DNA from: Acidobacteriota bacterium
Lineage (GTDB): Bacteria; Acidobacteriota; Vicinamibacteria; Fen-336
Reading direction: 5' to 3'
NCBI GenBank assembly: GCA_011526565.1
Contig: WYBL01000082.1
Location: 84,477 to 148,476, forward strand
DNA length: 64,000 nucleotides
Shown here one piece after another: positions 55,701 through 64,000 of this stretch. The number at the start of each line of letters is the position of its first letter. The stretch's first letter is position 1. The translations under genes and the position numbers were made by a program. The notes under the pieces are model-generated. The model was not told the DNA's origin. It saw nothing but the letters and a program-made list of their open reading frames with translations, and did no database searches.

Positions 55701-56390
55701 CTAGCCGTCGGTGACCTGCTCGAAGGCCTTCTCGAAGTCGGCGCCGACGATCATCTCGCGCGGCGTGACCTCGAGCAGGTGCTGGCGCTCGAGGTCCTTC
55801 AGCATGCGGGTCACGGTCTCGCGGGTCGTGCCGATGCGGTTGGCGATCTCCTGGTGGGTCGCGCGGCGGAACGAGATGCGCCCGTCCTTCAGCCGCTTGC
55901 CCTCCTCGCGCGCCATGTCGACCAGCACCCGCGCCACGCGCCCGTAGACGTCGAGCAGCGCCAGCGTGCTGATCTGGCTGTTGGCGCGGCGCAGGCGGGC
56001 CGACAGCACGCGCACGAGCCCGGCCAGGATGCTGGAGTGGCCCTGGATCACCTGCTGGAAATCGGCGCGGGCCAGGCTCAGCAGTTCGGTGTCCTCGATC
56101 GCGACGGCCGTCGCCGAACGCGGCTCGTCGTCGAGCAGGGACATCTCGCCGAAGAACTCGCCGGGGCCGATCACGGACAGGATCACCTCGCGGCCGTCGT
56201 CGCCCTGGATGCCGACCTTGACCCGGCCGCTGACGATCACGAACAGGGTGTCGCCGGGGTCCTTCTCGTAGAGGATCACGCCGCCCTTGCGATGCTGCCG
56301 CCGGCTGCACACGCGCGCCAGCGACTCGAGTTCGGCCGGCGTCAGCTCCGAGAAGATCGGAACCGAGAGCAGCAGCTCGCGATCCGTCAT
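55701..56390 (-). CDS. Crp/Fnr-family transcription regulator
   Basis: A 229-residue regulator. The cyclic-nucleotide-binding beta barrel covers about 10-120, with the phosphate-binding cassette FFGEMSLLDDEPRSATA (80-95) including the Arg and Ser used for cAMP contact. A long dimer helix follows, then a winged HTH with THQEIANRIGTTRETVTRMLKDLE at 178-201. There are no FNR iron-sulfur cysteines. So a nucleotide-sensing role is more likely than oxygen sensing. Targets unknown; it is downstream of the TPR lipoprotein gene. Confidence 0.9.
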   Translation of the reverse strand: MTDRELLLSVPIFSELTPAELESLARVCSRRQHRKGGVILYEKDPGDTLFVIVSGRVKVGIQGDDGREVILSVIGPGEFFGEMSLLDDEPRSATAVAIEDTELLSLARADFQQVIQGHSSILAGLVRVLSARLRRANSQISTLALLDVYGRVARVLVDMAREEGKRLKDGRISFRRATHQEIANRIGTTRETVTRMLKDLERQHLLEVTPREMIVGADFEKAFEQVTDG

Positions 56391-56424
56391 GGACGATCCA
56401 CCTCCAGCGGGAGCCGCGATGTTA

Positions 56425-57726
56425 TCAGGGCTTCACCAGGCGGGCGAGCGCCTCGACCACTTCCACGGCCTGCGCCCCGCTGACCACCCGCCACGCCTCG
56501 AAAGCGCCCGACGGCGTCACCGCCAGCAGCCCCGCGCCAGCGGCGCGCGAGGCGGCCGCGTGCTGGAGGTGGTTGCGCGACATGTCCGAGAGCACCGGCG
56601 CCGGGCCCGGCGGGTGGCCCAGCGCGTCGAGCACCCGGGCGAGCGCCACCGCCAGCTCGCCCTTGCGGACCTGCGCCGCCGGCTGGAAGGTGTGGTTCGG
56701 GTAGACGTCCATCAGGCGCAGGGCCAGCGCGCGCAGGATGAACGGCCGTGCCCAGGAGCCGGAGACGTCGACCGCCAGCGGCGGCTCCCCCGCCTCGAGC
56801 GCCTCGAGCTGCGGCACCTTGGCGACGAGCAGCGCGGCGAGGTCGGCCCGCGTGACGCGCGCCGCCAGCGGTATCCGCCGGTAGGGCTCCGGCATCCGCG
56901 CGTTCTCGACCTCCTGGAGCGCGCGCGCCGCGGCCGCGCGCAGGGCCTCGTCGGCCGGCTCGCGGGCCTGCAGCCCGCGCAGCAGATCGAGCGCGCGCGC
57001 CGGCTGGCGGTCCTCGAGCAGCAACTCCGCGAGCCGGGCGGTGGCGCCGCGCTCGCGGTTCGGCTCGGCGTCGAGCAGCGCGATCGCCTCGGCCCGCGCC
57101 CCGGCGGCCAGCAGCAGTTCGGCGGCGGCCAGCCGCGCCGGCGCCAGCTCCGGCACGGCCTCGAGGCAGCGGCGGTAGAGCGCGAGCGCCTCCTCGGCCC
57201 GGCCCGCGGCCTGGGCCTCCGCGGCCAGCGGCAGCAGCCGCTCGCTGACCGCCAGCTTCAGGGCGGCCAGGCGCCGGGAGAGGCGGGTGTCCGCCGGCGC
57301 CTGCGCCGCAGCGCGGCGCAGCAGGCCGACGGCCTCCTCGTCGCGGCCGAGCCGCGCGAGTGCCGCGCTGGCGCCGGCCAGCGCCGAGACGTCTTCCGGG
57401 CGCCGCGCCACCGCGGCCTCGAAGTCCGCCGCGGCCTGCTCGACGCGCCCCAGGCGCAGCCGCGCCCAGCCAAGCGCCGTGTCCAGGTGCGCGACCGGCG
57501 TGCGCATCGCGCCGAGCAGGCGCTTCTCGGCGGCAGCCGCGTCGCCGGCCAGGATCTGGGGCCAGGCCTTCTCGAGCGCCTTGCGCTGCGGGGGCGACAG
57601 CTCCCCGGGCCGGACCGCCGGCCGGACGTACAGTTCGCGGACCTCGGGCGCCACGACCACGGGCCGCGCGCAGCCCGCCAGCCCCGCGAGCGCCAGCACC
57701 GCAAGGGGCGCGAGCGTCCGCCTCAT
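56425..57726 (-). CDS. TPR lipoprotein with C-terminal SLH-like domain
   Basis: A 433-residue lipoprotein. The signal peptide ends with the lipobox LAGC (Cys19). Ala-rich TPR-like helical repeats follow from about 45 to 290 (DTALGWARLRLGRVEQAAADFEAAV; RAEEALALYRRCLEAVPEL). The C-terminal ~110 residues read as one complete and one partial SLH module: VDVSGSWARPFILRALALRLMDVYPNHTFQPAAQVRKGELA. SLH domains bind cell-wall polymers, so this would link the outer membrane or periplasmic side to peptidoglycan. The ATG overlaps the hflX stop (ATGA). Confidence 0.75.
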   Translation of the reverse strand: MRRTLAPLAVLALAGLAGCARPVVVAPEVRELYVRPAVRPGELSPPQRKALEKAWPQILAGDAAAAEKRLLGAMRTPVAHLDTALGWARLRLGRVEQAAADFEAAVARRPEDVSALAGASAALARLGRDEEAVGLLRRAAAQAPADTRLSRRLAALKLAVSERLLPLAAEAQAAGRAEEALALYRRCLEAVPELAPARLAAAELLLAAGARAEAIALLDAEPNRERGATARLAELLLEDRQPARALDLLRGLQAREPADEALRAAAARALQEVENARMPEPYRRIPLAARVTRADLAALLVAKVPQLEALEAGEPPLAVDVSGSWARPFILRALALRLMDVYPNHTFQPAAQVRKGELAVALARVLDALGHPPGPAPVLSDMSRNHLQHAAASRAAGAGLLAVTPSGAFEAWRVVSGAQAVEVVEALARLVKP

Positions 57727-59000
57727 CGCATCCGCCCCTGGTAGCGCGTGAGCCAGCGCGCGGGCAGCAGGGCCTCGATCCTCACTTCGCCTTCCTCCAC
57801 CTCGTGTCCCAGGACCCGCGCGACCCTGTAGAGCGCGGCGATCGCCCGGCCCTCGGCCGGGTCGAACCCGAGCCGCACCCGCTTCGGCTCCAGCTCCAGC
57901 CGGCGGGCGATCGTCTCGTGAAGGGCCTCGATCCCGGTCTGGCGCAGCGCCGACACCGCGACTCCCCCGGCGTGGGCCGCCAGCAGGCCCTCGCGGCGCG
58001 CGACCGGCACCAGGTCCACCTTGTTGAGCACCGCCACCCGCGGCACGTCGCCGGCGCCGATCTCGTTCAGCACTGCCGCCACCGCCGCCTCGCGCGCCTC
58101 GAGGTCCTCGGCGGCGGCGTCGATCACGTGCAGCAGCAGGTCGGCCTCGACCACCTCCTCCAGCGTCGCGCGGAACGCGGCCACCAGCGTGTGCGGCAGC
58201 TTCTGGATGAAGCCGACGGTGTCGACGACCACGACCTCGCCGGCGTCCCCGAGCCGGGTCCGCCGTGCCAGCGGGTCGAGGGTCATGAAGAGCTGGCTGG
58301 AGACGGGCGCGCCGGCCCGGGTCAGGGTGTTGAAGAGCGTCGACTTGCCCGCGCTCGTGTAACCGACCAGCGCGACCTGTGGCACCTCGGCCCTCTGTCG
58401 CGCGCCGCGCTGGGTGTGGCGACCGCGGCGGACGCGCTCGATCTCGCGCTTTACCTGTGCGATGCGCGTGCGGATCCGGCGGCGGTCGGTCTCCAGCTTG
58501 GTCTCGCCAGGCCCGCGAGTGCCGATGCCGCCGCCGAGCCGGGACAGCATCACGCCCTGCCCGGCGAGCCGCGGCAGCAGGTAGCCGAGTTGCGCCAGTT
58601 CGACCTGCAGGCGCCCCTCGTGGGTCCGCGCGCGGCGGGCGAAGATGTCGAGGATCAGTTGCGTGCGGTCGAGCGTCTTGACCTTCGCGACCTTCTCCAG
58701 GTTGCGCTGCTGCGCCGGCGTCAGCTCGCCGTCGAACAGCACGAGCCCCGCCTCGGCCTGGTCCGCGAGCCGCGCCACCTCCTCGGCCTTGCCCTTGCCG
58801 ATCAGCGTGGCGGCGTCGGGCCGCTGCCGCTCCTGCATCACCTCGCCGACCACCACGGCTCCGGCGGCCTCCGCGAGGTGCGCGAGCTCGGACAGCGAGG
58901 CCTCGGTCTCGTGGCGCGGGGCCCCGCCCAGGCACAGCCCGACCAGCACCGCGCGCTCGCGCGGGTCGGCCTGCGTGACCGTCGGGGTCGCTTTCGCCAA
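57723..59000 (-). CDS. hflX: ribosome-splitting GTPase HflX
   Basis: A 425-residue GTPase. The N-terminal domain has KGKAEEVARLAD and LFDGELTPAQQRNLE, with RTQLILDIFARRARTHEGRLQVELAQLGYLLPRL; the glycine-rich LGGGIGTRGPGETKLETDRR follows. G1 is GYTSAGKST (213-221), G3 DTVGFI, G4 NKVD and G5 SAL. It rescues stalled ribosomes during heat or antibiotic stress. TTG start, 23 bp after trmJ. Confidence 0.94.
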   Translation of the reverse strand: MAKATPTVTQADPRERAVLVGLCLGGAPRHETEASLSELAHLAEAAGAVVVGEVMQERQRPDAATLIGKGKAEEVARLADQAEAGLVLFDGELTPAQQRNLEKVAKVKTLDRTQLILDIFARRARTHEGRLQVELAQLGYLLPRLAGQGVMLSRLGGGIGTRGPGETKLETDRRRIRTRIAQVKREIERVRRGRHTQRGARQRAEVPQVALVGYTSAGKSTLFNTLTRAGAPVSSQLFMTLDPLARRTRLGDAGEVVVVDTVGFIQKLPHTLVAAFRATLEEVVEADLLLHVIDAAAEDLEAREAAVAAVLNEIGAGDVPRVAVLNKVDLVPVARREGLLAAHAGGVAVSALRQTGIEALHETIARRLELEPKRVRLGFDPAEGRAIAALYRVARVLGHEVEEGEVRIEALLPARWLTRYQGRMR

Positions 59001-59023
59001 TTCGGGCGGATTCTACGCGGTCG

Positions 59024-59731
59024 TCAGCGCTCGCCGCGGGCCCGCCGGCCGGCCCAGCGCATCTGGCGCGCCAGGCCGCGCAGCAGCGTGACCTCGCGCG
59101 CCGTCGGCTCCGCGCGCGCGAGCAGGTGGCGCAGTTCCGCCATCACCGGCCCGGGTGGCCCCGGGTCGACGTAGCCGATCGCTGCGCAGGCCGCGGCCAA
59201 CTCGTCCTGGGCCGCGTGCCAGTCGCGCGGCTCCGGCGCCTCGGCGCGGGGCGCGTCCGCGGGCTCGAGCGCCATGCGGAGCTCCCACGCGAACAGCAGC
59301 ACGGCCTGCGCGAGGTTCAGCGACGAGTGCGCGGGGTCCGTCGGGATGCGGACTACCACGTCGGACCGCCGCTGCTCGTCGACGCGGAGCCCGTCGGCCT
59401 CCGGGCCGAACACGAGGGCGGCGCGCCCGCCCCGGGTCGCGAGGTGAGCCGCGAGCTCCCGCGGCGTCCACGTCCGCGACGCGCGGCCGGAGGTGGCCGC
59501 CACGAACTGCGCTTCCGAGACCGCCGCGTCGAGCGTCGCCGCGTCGCGCATCGACGCGACCAGATCTTCCGCGCCGTGCGCCACGCGGGCGACTTCCGCG
59601 CGGTCGAGGCTCGTGGCGTCGACCAGCACCGGCGCGCCGAATCCCATGTTGCGCAGCGCCCGGCAGGCCCCGCCCACGTTGGCGGCCCGGGCCGGCCGCA
59701 CCAGGACGAAGTCCACGTCCGCTCCGCGCAC
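59024..59731 (-). CDS. TrmJ-type RNA 2'-O-methyltransferase
   Basis: A 235-residue SPOUT (TrmH-family) methyltransferase. FVLVRPARAANVGGACRALRNMGF at the start, ALVFGPEADGLRVDE, and the SAM-knot segment RIPTDPAHSSLNLAQAVLLFAWEL are the TrmJ pattern. A C-terminal helical domain (about 180-235) is shared with TrmJ, which modifies position 32 of several tRNAs. It is divergent from the transglutaminase gene and leads hflX. Confidence 0.88.
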   Translation of the reverse strand: MRGADVDFVLVRPARAANVGGACRALRNMGFGAPVLVDATSLDRAEVARVAHGAEDLVASMRDAATLDAAVSEAQFVAATSGRASRTWTPRELAAHLATRGGRAALVFGPEADGLRVDEQRRSDVVVRIPTDPAHSSLNLAQAVLLFAWELRMALEPADAPRAEAPEPRDWHAAQDELAAACAAIGYVDPGPPGPVMAELRHLLARAEPTAREVTLLRGLARQMRWAGRRARGER

Positions 59732-59736
59732 GCCCG

Positions 59737-59742
59737 TATACT
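59737..59742 (+). promoter_or_regulatory. -10 element (TATACT) of the transglutaminase/ABC operon
   Basis: CCCGTATACTAGCC lies 62 bp before the TTG of the transglutaminase-like gene and matches -10 at 5 of 6 positions. No clear -35. The inner GTATAC is self-complementary, so it could also serve the divergent trmJ gene, whose start is only 6 bp away. Confidence 0.4.
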
Positions 59743-59803
59743 AGCCACAGCCTCCGCGGCGGGCCCGTCCGGCCGGCCGCCTTCACCACACAGGAACGAT
59801 CGC

Positions 59804-61429
59804 TTGAGACTGCTGCGCCCGCTGCCCCGCAAGCTGACCCGGCCCTTGTCCTGGCTCGCGGTGTGCGCGTGGCTGCTGACGATGGGCACGCTGCTGCGCG
59901 AGGAGATGCTGCGCGCGGCCCCGCTCTCGCTCGGCACCGACCTCTCCCGCTTCGGCTCCTCCGCCGCCTGGAAAGGCGTCTACTACCGCGGCGAGAAGAT
60001 CGGCTTCATGGTCGGCCAGACGCTCCCGAAGGACGACGGCTACGAGATCCAGGAGGAGGGCCAGCTCCAGATCACGCTGATGGGCATGGGCACGGCGGCG
60101 AAGATCCGCACCGCGGTCCAGGTCGACGCGGCCTACTCGCTCCGCTCGTTCGACTTCTCGCTCGACCCCGGCACCGGCGCCGTGAAGGTGAAGGGCTCGC
60201 TCCGGGGCAAGGCGCTCGAACTCGAGGTCACGACTCCCGGCGGCACCCGCCGCGAGACCCGGGACCTGGCCGACGTGCCGGTCCTGAGCCTGAACCTGCC
60301 GCGCAAGCTGGCCGCCGACGGCCTCGAGACCGGCAAGCGCTTCGAGGTCTCCGTGTTCGACCCCGCGACGCTCGCCAACGCGCCGATGACGATCGAGGTC
60401 AAGGAGCGCGAGGTCGTGCGCGCCGGCGGCCGCCCCACGCCGGCGTTCCGGCTGGAGACCCGTTTCTCGGGCATCCAGGCCACCTCGTGGATCACTGACG
60501 TCGGCGAGGTGGTCAAGGAAGAGAGCCCGATGGGCCTGGTCGTGGTGAAGGAGACCCAGGAGCGGGCGACGGCGATGGCGATGACCCGTGACGTGCGCGC
60601 CGACATGATCGAGGCCGCCGCGATCCAGCCGGAAACGAAGAAGCCGATCGACGACCCCACCCAGGTCGAGTACCTCGAGCTCCGCATCACGACGCCGAGC
60701 CCGCTGACGGGTGTGGACCTGCAGGGCGTCGGCCAGACGGTGCGCGACGACGTGTTCGCGCTGCGCGACTCCAGCAAGGAGCCGCTGCAGCCGACGCCGG
60801 AGGGACTCGAACGCTACCTCGCACCCGAGCGGCTGATCGAGTCCGACGCACCCGAGATCCTGGCCGAGGCGGAGAAGGCCGTGGCCGGCGTCAGCGGCAA
60901 CCGCGCCCGAGCCGAGCGGCTCGTCCGCCACGTCAACGCGCTGCTCGAGAAGAAGCCCACCGTCAGCCTGCCCTCGGCGCTCGAGGTGCTGCGGACGCGC
61001 GTCGGCGACTGCAACGAGCACACCGCGCTCTACGTGGCGATGGCGCGCGCGCTCGGCCTGCCCGCGCGGATCGCCGTCGGCCTGGTCTCGCTGCGCGGCG
61101 CGTTCTACTACCACGCGTGGCCCGAGGTGTGGGTCGCGGAGAACGCGGGCCGCGGCCGCTGGATCGCGGTCGACCCCACACTCAACCAGTTCCCGGCCGA
61201 CCTCACCCACGTCCGCCTCGCGCGCGGAGGCCTCGAGCAGCAGACGGCGATCCTGCCGCTCGTCGGCCAGACGAAGATCGCCGTTCTGGAGATGCGGATG
61301 GCCGCAGGCACGGCGCCGGTCCTGGTGGGTCAGGAAGCGACCTCCCAGGCGCGCCCGATCGAGATCGCGATCCCCACGCGCGTGGGCGGGCCCAAGAGCT
61401 GCTGGGTGCGGCCGAGGGCAGGACGATGA
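59804..61429 (+). CDS. membrane-anchored transglutaminase-like protein
   Basis: A 541-residue protein with one N-terminal helix (about 15-33), a beta-rich ectodomain of unknown fold (about 45-330) and a transglutaminase/protease-like core. The core triad is intact: Cys403 (RVGDCNEHTALYVAMARALGLPARI), His437 (YYHAWPEVWV) and Asp457 (IAVDPTLNQF). This bacterial TG-like fold can cross-link, cleave or deamidate proteins; the substrate is unknown. The TTG is preceded by AGGA and gives an N-terminal anchor. The stop overlaps the ABC ATPase start (ATGA), so the three genes are likely one system. Confidence 0.82.
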   Translation: MRLLRPLPRKLTRPLSWLAVCAWLLTMGTLLREEMLRAAPLSLGTDLSRFGSSAAWKGVYYRGEKIGFMVGQTLPKDDGYEIQEEGQLQITLMGMGTAAKIRTAVQVDAAYSLRSFDFSLDPGTGAVKVKGSLRGKALELEVTTPGGTRRETRDLADVPVLSLNLPRKLAADGLETGKRFEVSVFDPATLANAPMTIEVKEREVVRAGGRPTPAFRLETRFSGIQATSWITDVGEVVKEESPMGLVVVKETQERATAMAMTRDVRADMIEAAAIQPETKKPIDDPTQVEYLELRITTPSPLTGVDLQGVGQTVRDDVFALRDSSKEPLQPTPEGLERYLAPERLIESDAPEILAEAEKAVAGVSGNRARAERLVRHVNALLEKKPTVSLPSALEVLRTRVGDCNEHTALYVAMARALGLPARIAVGLVSLRGAFYYHAWPEVWVAENAGRGRWIAVDPTLNQFPADLTHVRLARGGLEQQTAILPLVGQTKIAVLEMRMAAGTAPVLVGQEATSQARPIEIAIPTRVGGPKSCWVRPRAGR

Positions 61430-62178
61430 TCCACGTCCGCGACCTGAAGAAGACCTACGGCGCGTTCGAGGCCGTCAAGGGCGTCTCGCTCGACGTCGCC
61501 CCCGGCCAGATCCACGGCTTCCTCGGCCCCAACGGCGCCGGCAAGACGACGACGATCCGGATGATCGCCGGCCTGCTCAAGCCGACCGCGGGCACCGTCA
61601 CCATCGACGGCCACGACACGCGGGTCGCACCCGAGGCCGCCAAGGCCGCGCTCGGCTTCATCCCCGACCGGCCCTACCTGTACGAGAAGCTGACGGCTCG
61701 CGAGTTCCTCGCCTTCCACGGCGGCCTGTTCGGGATGAGCGACGCCGAGGTCGACCACCGCTCGGACGAGCTGCTCGGCCTGTTCGAGCTGACCCGCTGG
61801 GGCGGCGAGCTGGTGGAGAGCTTCTCCCACGGCATGAAGCAGCGGCTGGTGATGTGCGCCGCCTTCCTGCACCGTCCGCGCGCGGTGCTGGTCGACGAGC
61901 CGATGGTCGGCCTCGACCCGCGCGGCGCACTGTTGATCAAGGACGTGTTCCGGGCGATGGCGAAGAAGGGCGTGGCGATCCTGATGTCCACCCACACCCT
62001 CGAGGTGGCCCAGGAGATGTGCGACGCGATCAGCATCATCCTCGGCGGCGAGATCATCGCGCGCGGCACCGTCGCCGAGCTGCAGGCCCAGGCCGGCACC
62101 GCCGACGGCCAGCTCACGCCGGTGTTCCTCAAGCTGACGGGCGGCCGCGGCTTCCAGGAGATCGATGACGCCGTCTAG
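61426..62178 (+). CDS. ABC transporter ATP-binding protein
   Basis: A 250-residue ABC-2/CcmA-type ATPase. Walker [10 protein letters not shown] is at 34-42, the signature reads FSHGMKQRL (about 134-142) in place of LSGGQ, as is common in this export family, Walker B is VLVDEPMVGLDP, and STHTLEVAQ holds the switch His. It overlaps the permease start by 14 bp and is coupled to the transglutaminase gene. Confidence 0.92.
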   Translation: MIHVRDLKKTYGAFEAVKGVSLDVAPGQIHGFLGPNGAGKTTTIRMIAGLLKPTAGTVTIDGHDTRVAPEAAKAALGFIPDRPYLYEKLTAREFLAFHGGLFGMSDAEVDHRSDELLGLFELTRWGGELVESFSHGMKQRLVMCAAFLHRPRAVLVDEPMVGLDPRGALLIKDVFRAMAKKGVAILMSTHTLEVAQEMCDAISIILGGEIIARGTVAELQAQAGTADGQLTPVFLKLTGGRGFQEIDDAV

Positions 62179-63880
62179 CCCGGCGCCCGCGAGCCTCGGC
62201 CAGCCCTTCCCGTTCCTGCTGCTGCCGTCGTACTGGGCGGCGCGCAACCGCGCGCAGCGACGCGAGAAGGGCGACACCGCCCGCGGCCTGATCTTCGGGT
62301 CGATCGGGGCCGGCGTCACCGCCACGATCTTCGCGGTCGTGTTCTGGCTGACCTGGAACGTGCTCGACTACGAGGAACTCGGCGAGTACCTGATCCGCCT
62401 GGGACTCTCCTGGCTGTTCCTCACCTTCCTCTCGTTCCTGGCCTTCTCCGCGCTGGTCACCGCGCTGTCGACGTTCTTCCTCTCGGAAGACCTGAAGCTG
62501 CTGATGGCGGCGCCGATCCCGCAGGACCGCCTGTTCTACTCGCGCTTCGCCAAGACCGCGGGCCTGGCCTCGTGGATGGTCGTCATCTTCCTGGTCCCGG
62601 TGCTGCTGGCAGTCGGCTCCGCCCGCTGCGCGCCTTGGAGCTACTACCTCACGATCCCGCTGGTGCTGCTGCCGTTCGTGCTGATCCCGGTGGCGCTCGG
62701 CTCGGTGACGACGCTCGCGCTCGTCAACATCTTCCCCGCCCGCCGCGCCCGCGACATCCTGATGCTGGTCGGGCTGCTTTTCGGCATCACCATCGTCCTG
62801 CTGCTGCGCTTCCTGCGGCCCGAGCGGCTGCTGCGGATCGACTCGCTGCCCGACGTCACGGCCTTCTTCGCGACGCTGCAGTCGCCGGTCACCCCGCTGC
62901 TGCCTTCCTTCTGGGCGGGCGAGTCGCTGTTCGCCGCGCTGCACGGCGGCGCCGACTGGCTCCACCTGTCCGCCCTGTGGACCTCCGCGATCGCGTTCAC
63001 CGTGCTGGCCCGCGGCGCCTTCGGGCGCTTCTTCTTCGACGGCTTCAGCAAGGCGCAGGAGGCGCGCAAGGTGCGCTTCACGCGGCTGCTGCTGCTCGAC
63101 CGCGTGATCCGCCGGCTGCCTTTCGCGGCGGGCACCCGGGCGCTGCTGCTGAAGGACCTGAAGGTTTTCCTGCGGGACACCACCCAGTGGTCGCAACTGC
63201 TGCTGCTGCTGGCGCTGGTGATGGTCTACCTCTACAACTTCAGCGTGCTCGACATCGAGCGCATCCCCTACATGAGCCGCTTCATCAAGAACGCCTACGC
63301 CTTCGTCAACCTGGCGCTGGCGGCGTTCGTGCTCTCGTCGGTCGCCGTGCGCTTCGTGTTCCCGTCGGTGTCGGCGGAGGGCCCCGGCTTCTGGATCGTC
63401 CGCACCTCCCCGGTCTCCATGCGGCAGTTCCTGTGGTCCAAGTTCTGGACCGGGCTGCTGCCGATCCTGGTCATGGCCGAGGTGCTGACCGTGATCGCCA
63501 ACGAGTTCCTGGCCGCCGAGACCGAGCTCAAGGTGGTCGGCGCGGTCGCCATCTTCTTCATGTCCTTCGCGCTGGTGGGGCTGGCCACCGGCCTCGGTGC
63601 GATGTACCCGCGCTTCAACGCGGAGAACCTGACCCAGGTCGCGGGCTCCTACGGCGGCGTCGCCTTCATGGTGCTGGCCGTGCTGTACATCCTGGCGATG
63701 ATCGCCCTGCTGGCCTGGCCCACCTCCGTCTACCTCTGGTACCAGTACCGTTCGCAGCCGGTGCCCGGTTCCGCGTACGGCCTGATGGCTGCCTGTGGAG
63801 CAGGCGCGGCGGCGCTCTCCGCGTTCACGTTCTGGTGGTCGATGCGGCGCGGCGTCCAGGCCCTGGAGCGGATGGGCTAG
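62165..63880 (+). CDS. ABC exporter membrane subunit (ABC_tran_2-like)
   Basis: A 571-residue polytopic protein with roughly 12 helices (for example about 42-65, 80-105, 135-155, 160-190 and 200-215, then six more after 340). A cytoplasmic stretch with EDLKLLMAAPIP and RALLLKDLKVFLRDTTQWSQL matches the large putative ABC exporter family (Pfam ABC_tran_2 type) in which both half-channels are fused. Cargo unknown. The overlap with the ATPase gene fixes the pairing. Confidence 0.83.
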   Translation: MTPSSPAPASLGQPFPFLLLPSYWAARNRAQRREKGDTARGLIFGSIGAGVTATIFAVVFWLTWNVLDYEELGEYLIRLGLSWLFLTFLSFLAFSALVTALSTFFLSEDLKLLMAAPIPQDRLFYSRFAKTAGLASWMVVIFLVPVLLAVGSARCAPWSYYLTIPLVLLPFVLIPVALGSVTTLALVNIFPARRARDILMLVGLLFGITIVLLLRFLRPERLLRIDSLPDVTAFFATLQSPVTPLLPSFWAGESLFAALHGGADWLHLSALWTSAIAFTVLARGAFGRFFFDGFSKAQEARKVRFTRLLLLDRVIRRLPFAAGTRALLLKDLKVFLRDTTQWSQLLLLLALVMVYLYNFSVLDIERIPYMSRFIKNAYAFVNLALAAFVLSSVAVRFVFPSVSAEGPGFWIVRTSPVSMRQFLWSKFWTGLLPILVMAEVLTVIANEFLAAETELKVVGAVAIFFMSFALVGLATGLGAMYPRFNAENLTQVAGSYGGVAFMVLAVLYILAMIALLAWPTSVYLWYQYRSQPVPGSAYGLMAACGAGAAALSAFTFWWSMRRGVQALERMG

Positions 63881-63892
63881 CAGCCCGTGGTG

Positions 63893-64000
63893 AAAGTCTC
63901 AGGTTGCCCTGAAGAAACAGGTGGCCGAACGGGATCCAAGTCTTACTTTGTGCCTATGGCGATGGGCAAGGGTGGCGAGCAGGCTGGCGCGCTGTGGGTG
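63893..64000 (+). mobile_element. possible left edge of a mobile element
   Basis: From about 63893 the sequence changes: AT content and codon use rise above the surroundings (TCA, ACA, TTT and TCT appear in the only long open frame). It begins with GTGAAAGTC, which resembles the 5' end of some group II introns, and stays open in one frame to the window edge (36 codons). With 108 bp visible this cannot be confirmed; a displaced ordinary gene is also possible. Confidence 0.25.

Noticed and set aside
55701..56390. FNR-type oxygen sensor
   Set aside because: No N-terminal cysteine cluster; the nucleotide-binding cassette is intact instead.

Overview
This is a gene-dense, very GC-rich stretch of what looks like a chromosome from a diderm, respiring bacterium. 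No gap between genes exceeds about 210 bp and I see no rRNA, tRNA or CRISPR array. A complete Tol-Pal set, LPS-export genes (lptB, an lptC/lptA-type gene), phosphatidylethanolamine synthesis and several lipoproteins show an outer membrane; heme O synthase and a DUF420 protein point to a heme-copper oxidase. Sigma-54, HprK, RapZ and a regulatory PTS, a Ser/Thr kinase fused to a TolB-like domain and TPRs, and a type III PKS operon fit Acidobacteriota best, with Myxococcota-like lineages as the alternative. That placement is inference from gene content.

Layout. 1-2861 (minus): a lipid-type trio of an SDR, a serine-palmitoyltransferase-like synthase and an acetoacetate-decarboxylase-like protein cut by the window edge. 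2971-4722 (plus): a lone MacB/FtsX-like permease and a methyltransferase. 4729-10131 (minus): parB, parA, a DUF151 nuclease-like gene, a regulatory region built from two identical palindromes around a promoter, miaB and recN. 10231-18526 (plus): tolQ-tolR-tolA-tolB-pal-cpoB, ssb, then a coupled type III PKS/methyltransferase/FAD-oxidoreductase operon. 18598-20712 (plus): a fused E1 alpha-beta 2-oxoacid dehydrogenase.

20709-37813 (minus) is one close-packed 14-gene run: guaA, dnaE, accA, a 3-hydroxyacyl-CoA dehydrogenase, ackA, a giant lptC/lptA gene, lptB, rpoN, hprK, rapZ, a mannose-type EIIA, HPr, EI and a phosphomannose-isomerase-like cupin. A perfect TATAAT lies in front of guaA. The PTS genes have no sugar permease, so they probably act as a regulatory relay.

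37900-40351 (plus): a PQQ-repeat lipoprotein, ctaB and a DUF420 gene. 40348-41544 (minus): an aminotransferase. 41562-45793 (plus): a small secreted protein and a 1258-residue NtrY-like sensor kinase without a response regulator. 45790-49133 (minus): tsaB, rimI, a DUF465 gene, psd, pssA and a NUDIX gene. 49189-55651 (plus): mutS, an Hsp20, an HtrA protease and the Ser/Thr kinase. 55701-59731 (minus): trmJ, hflX, a TPR/SLH lipoprotein and a Crp/Fnr regulator. 59804-63880 (plus): a transglutaminase-like membrane protein coupled to a two-gene ABC exporter. The last ~110 bp differ in composition and may be the edge of a mobile element.

General traits: many TTG and GTG starts, seventeen 4-base start/stop overlaps, and three convergent gene pairs that overlap exactly by a shared CTAG.
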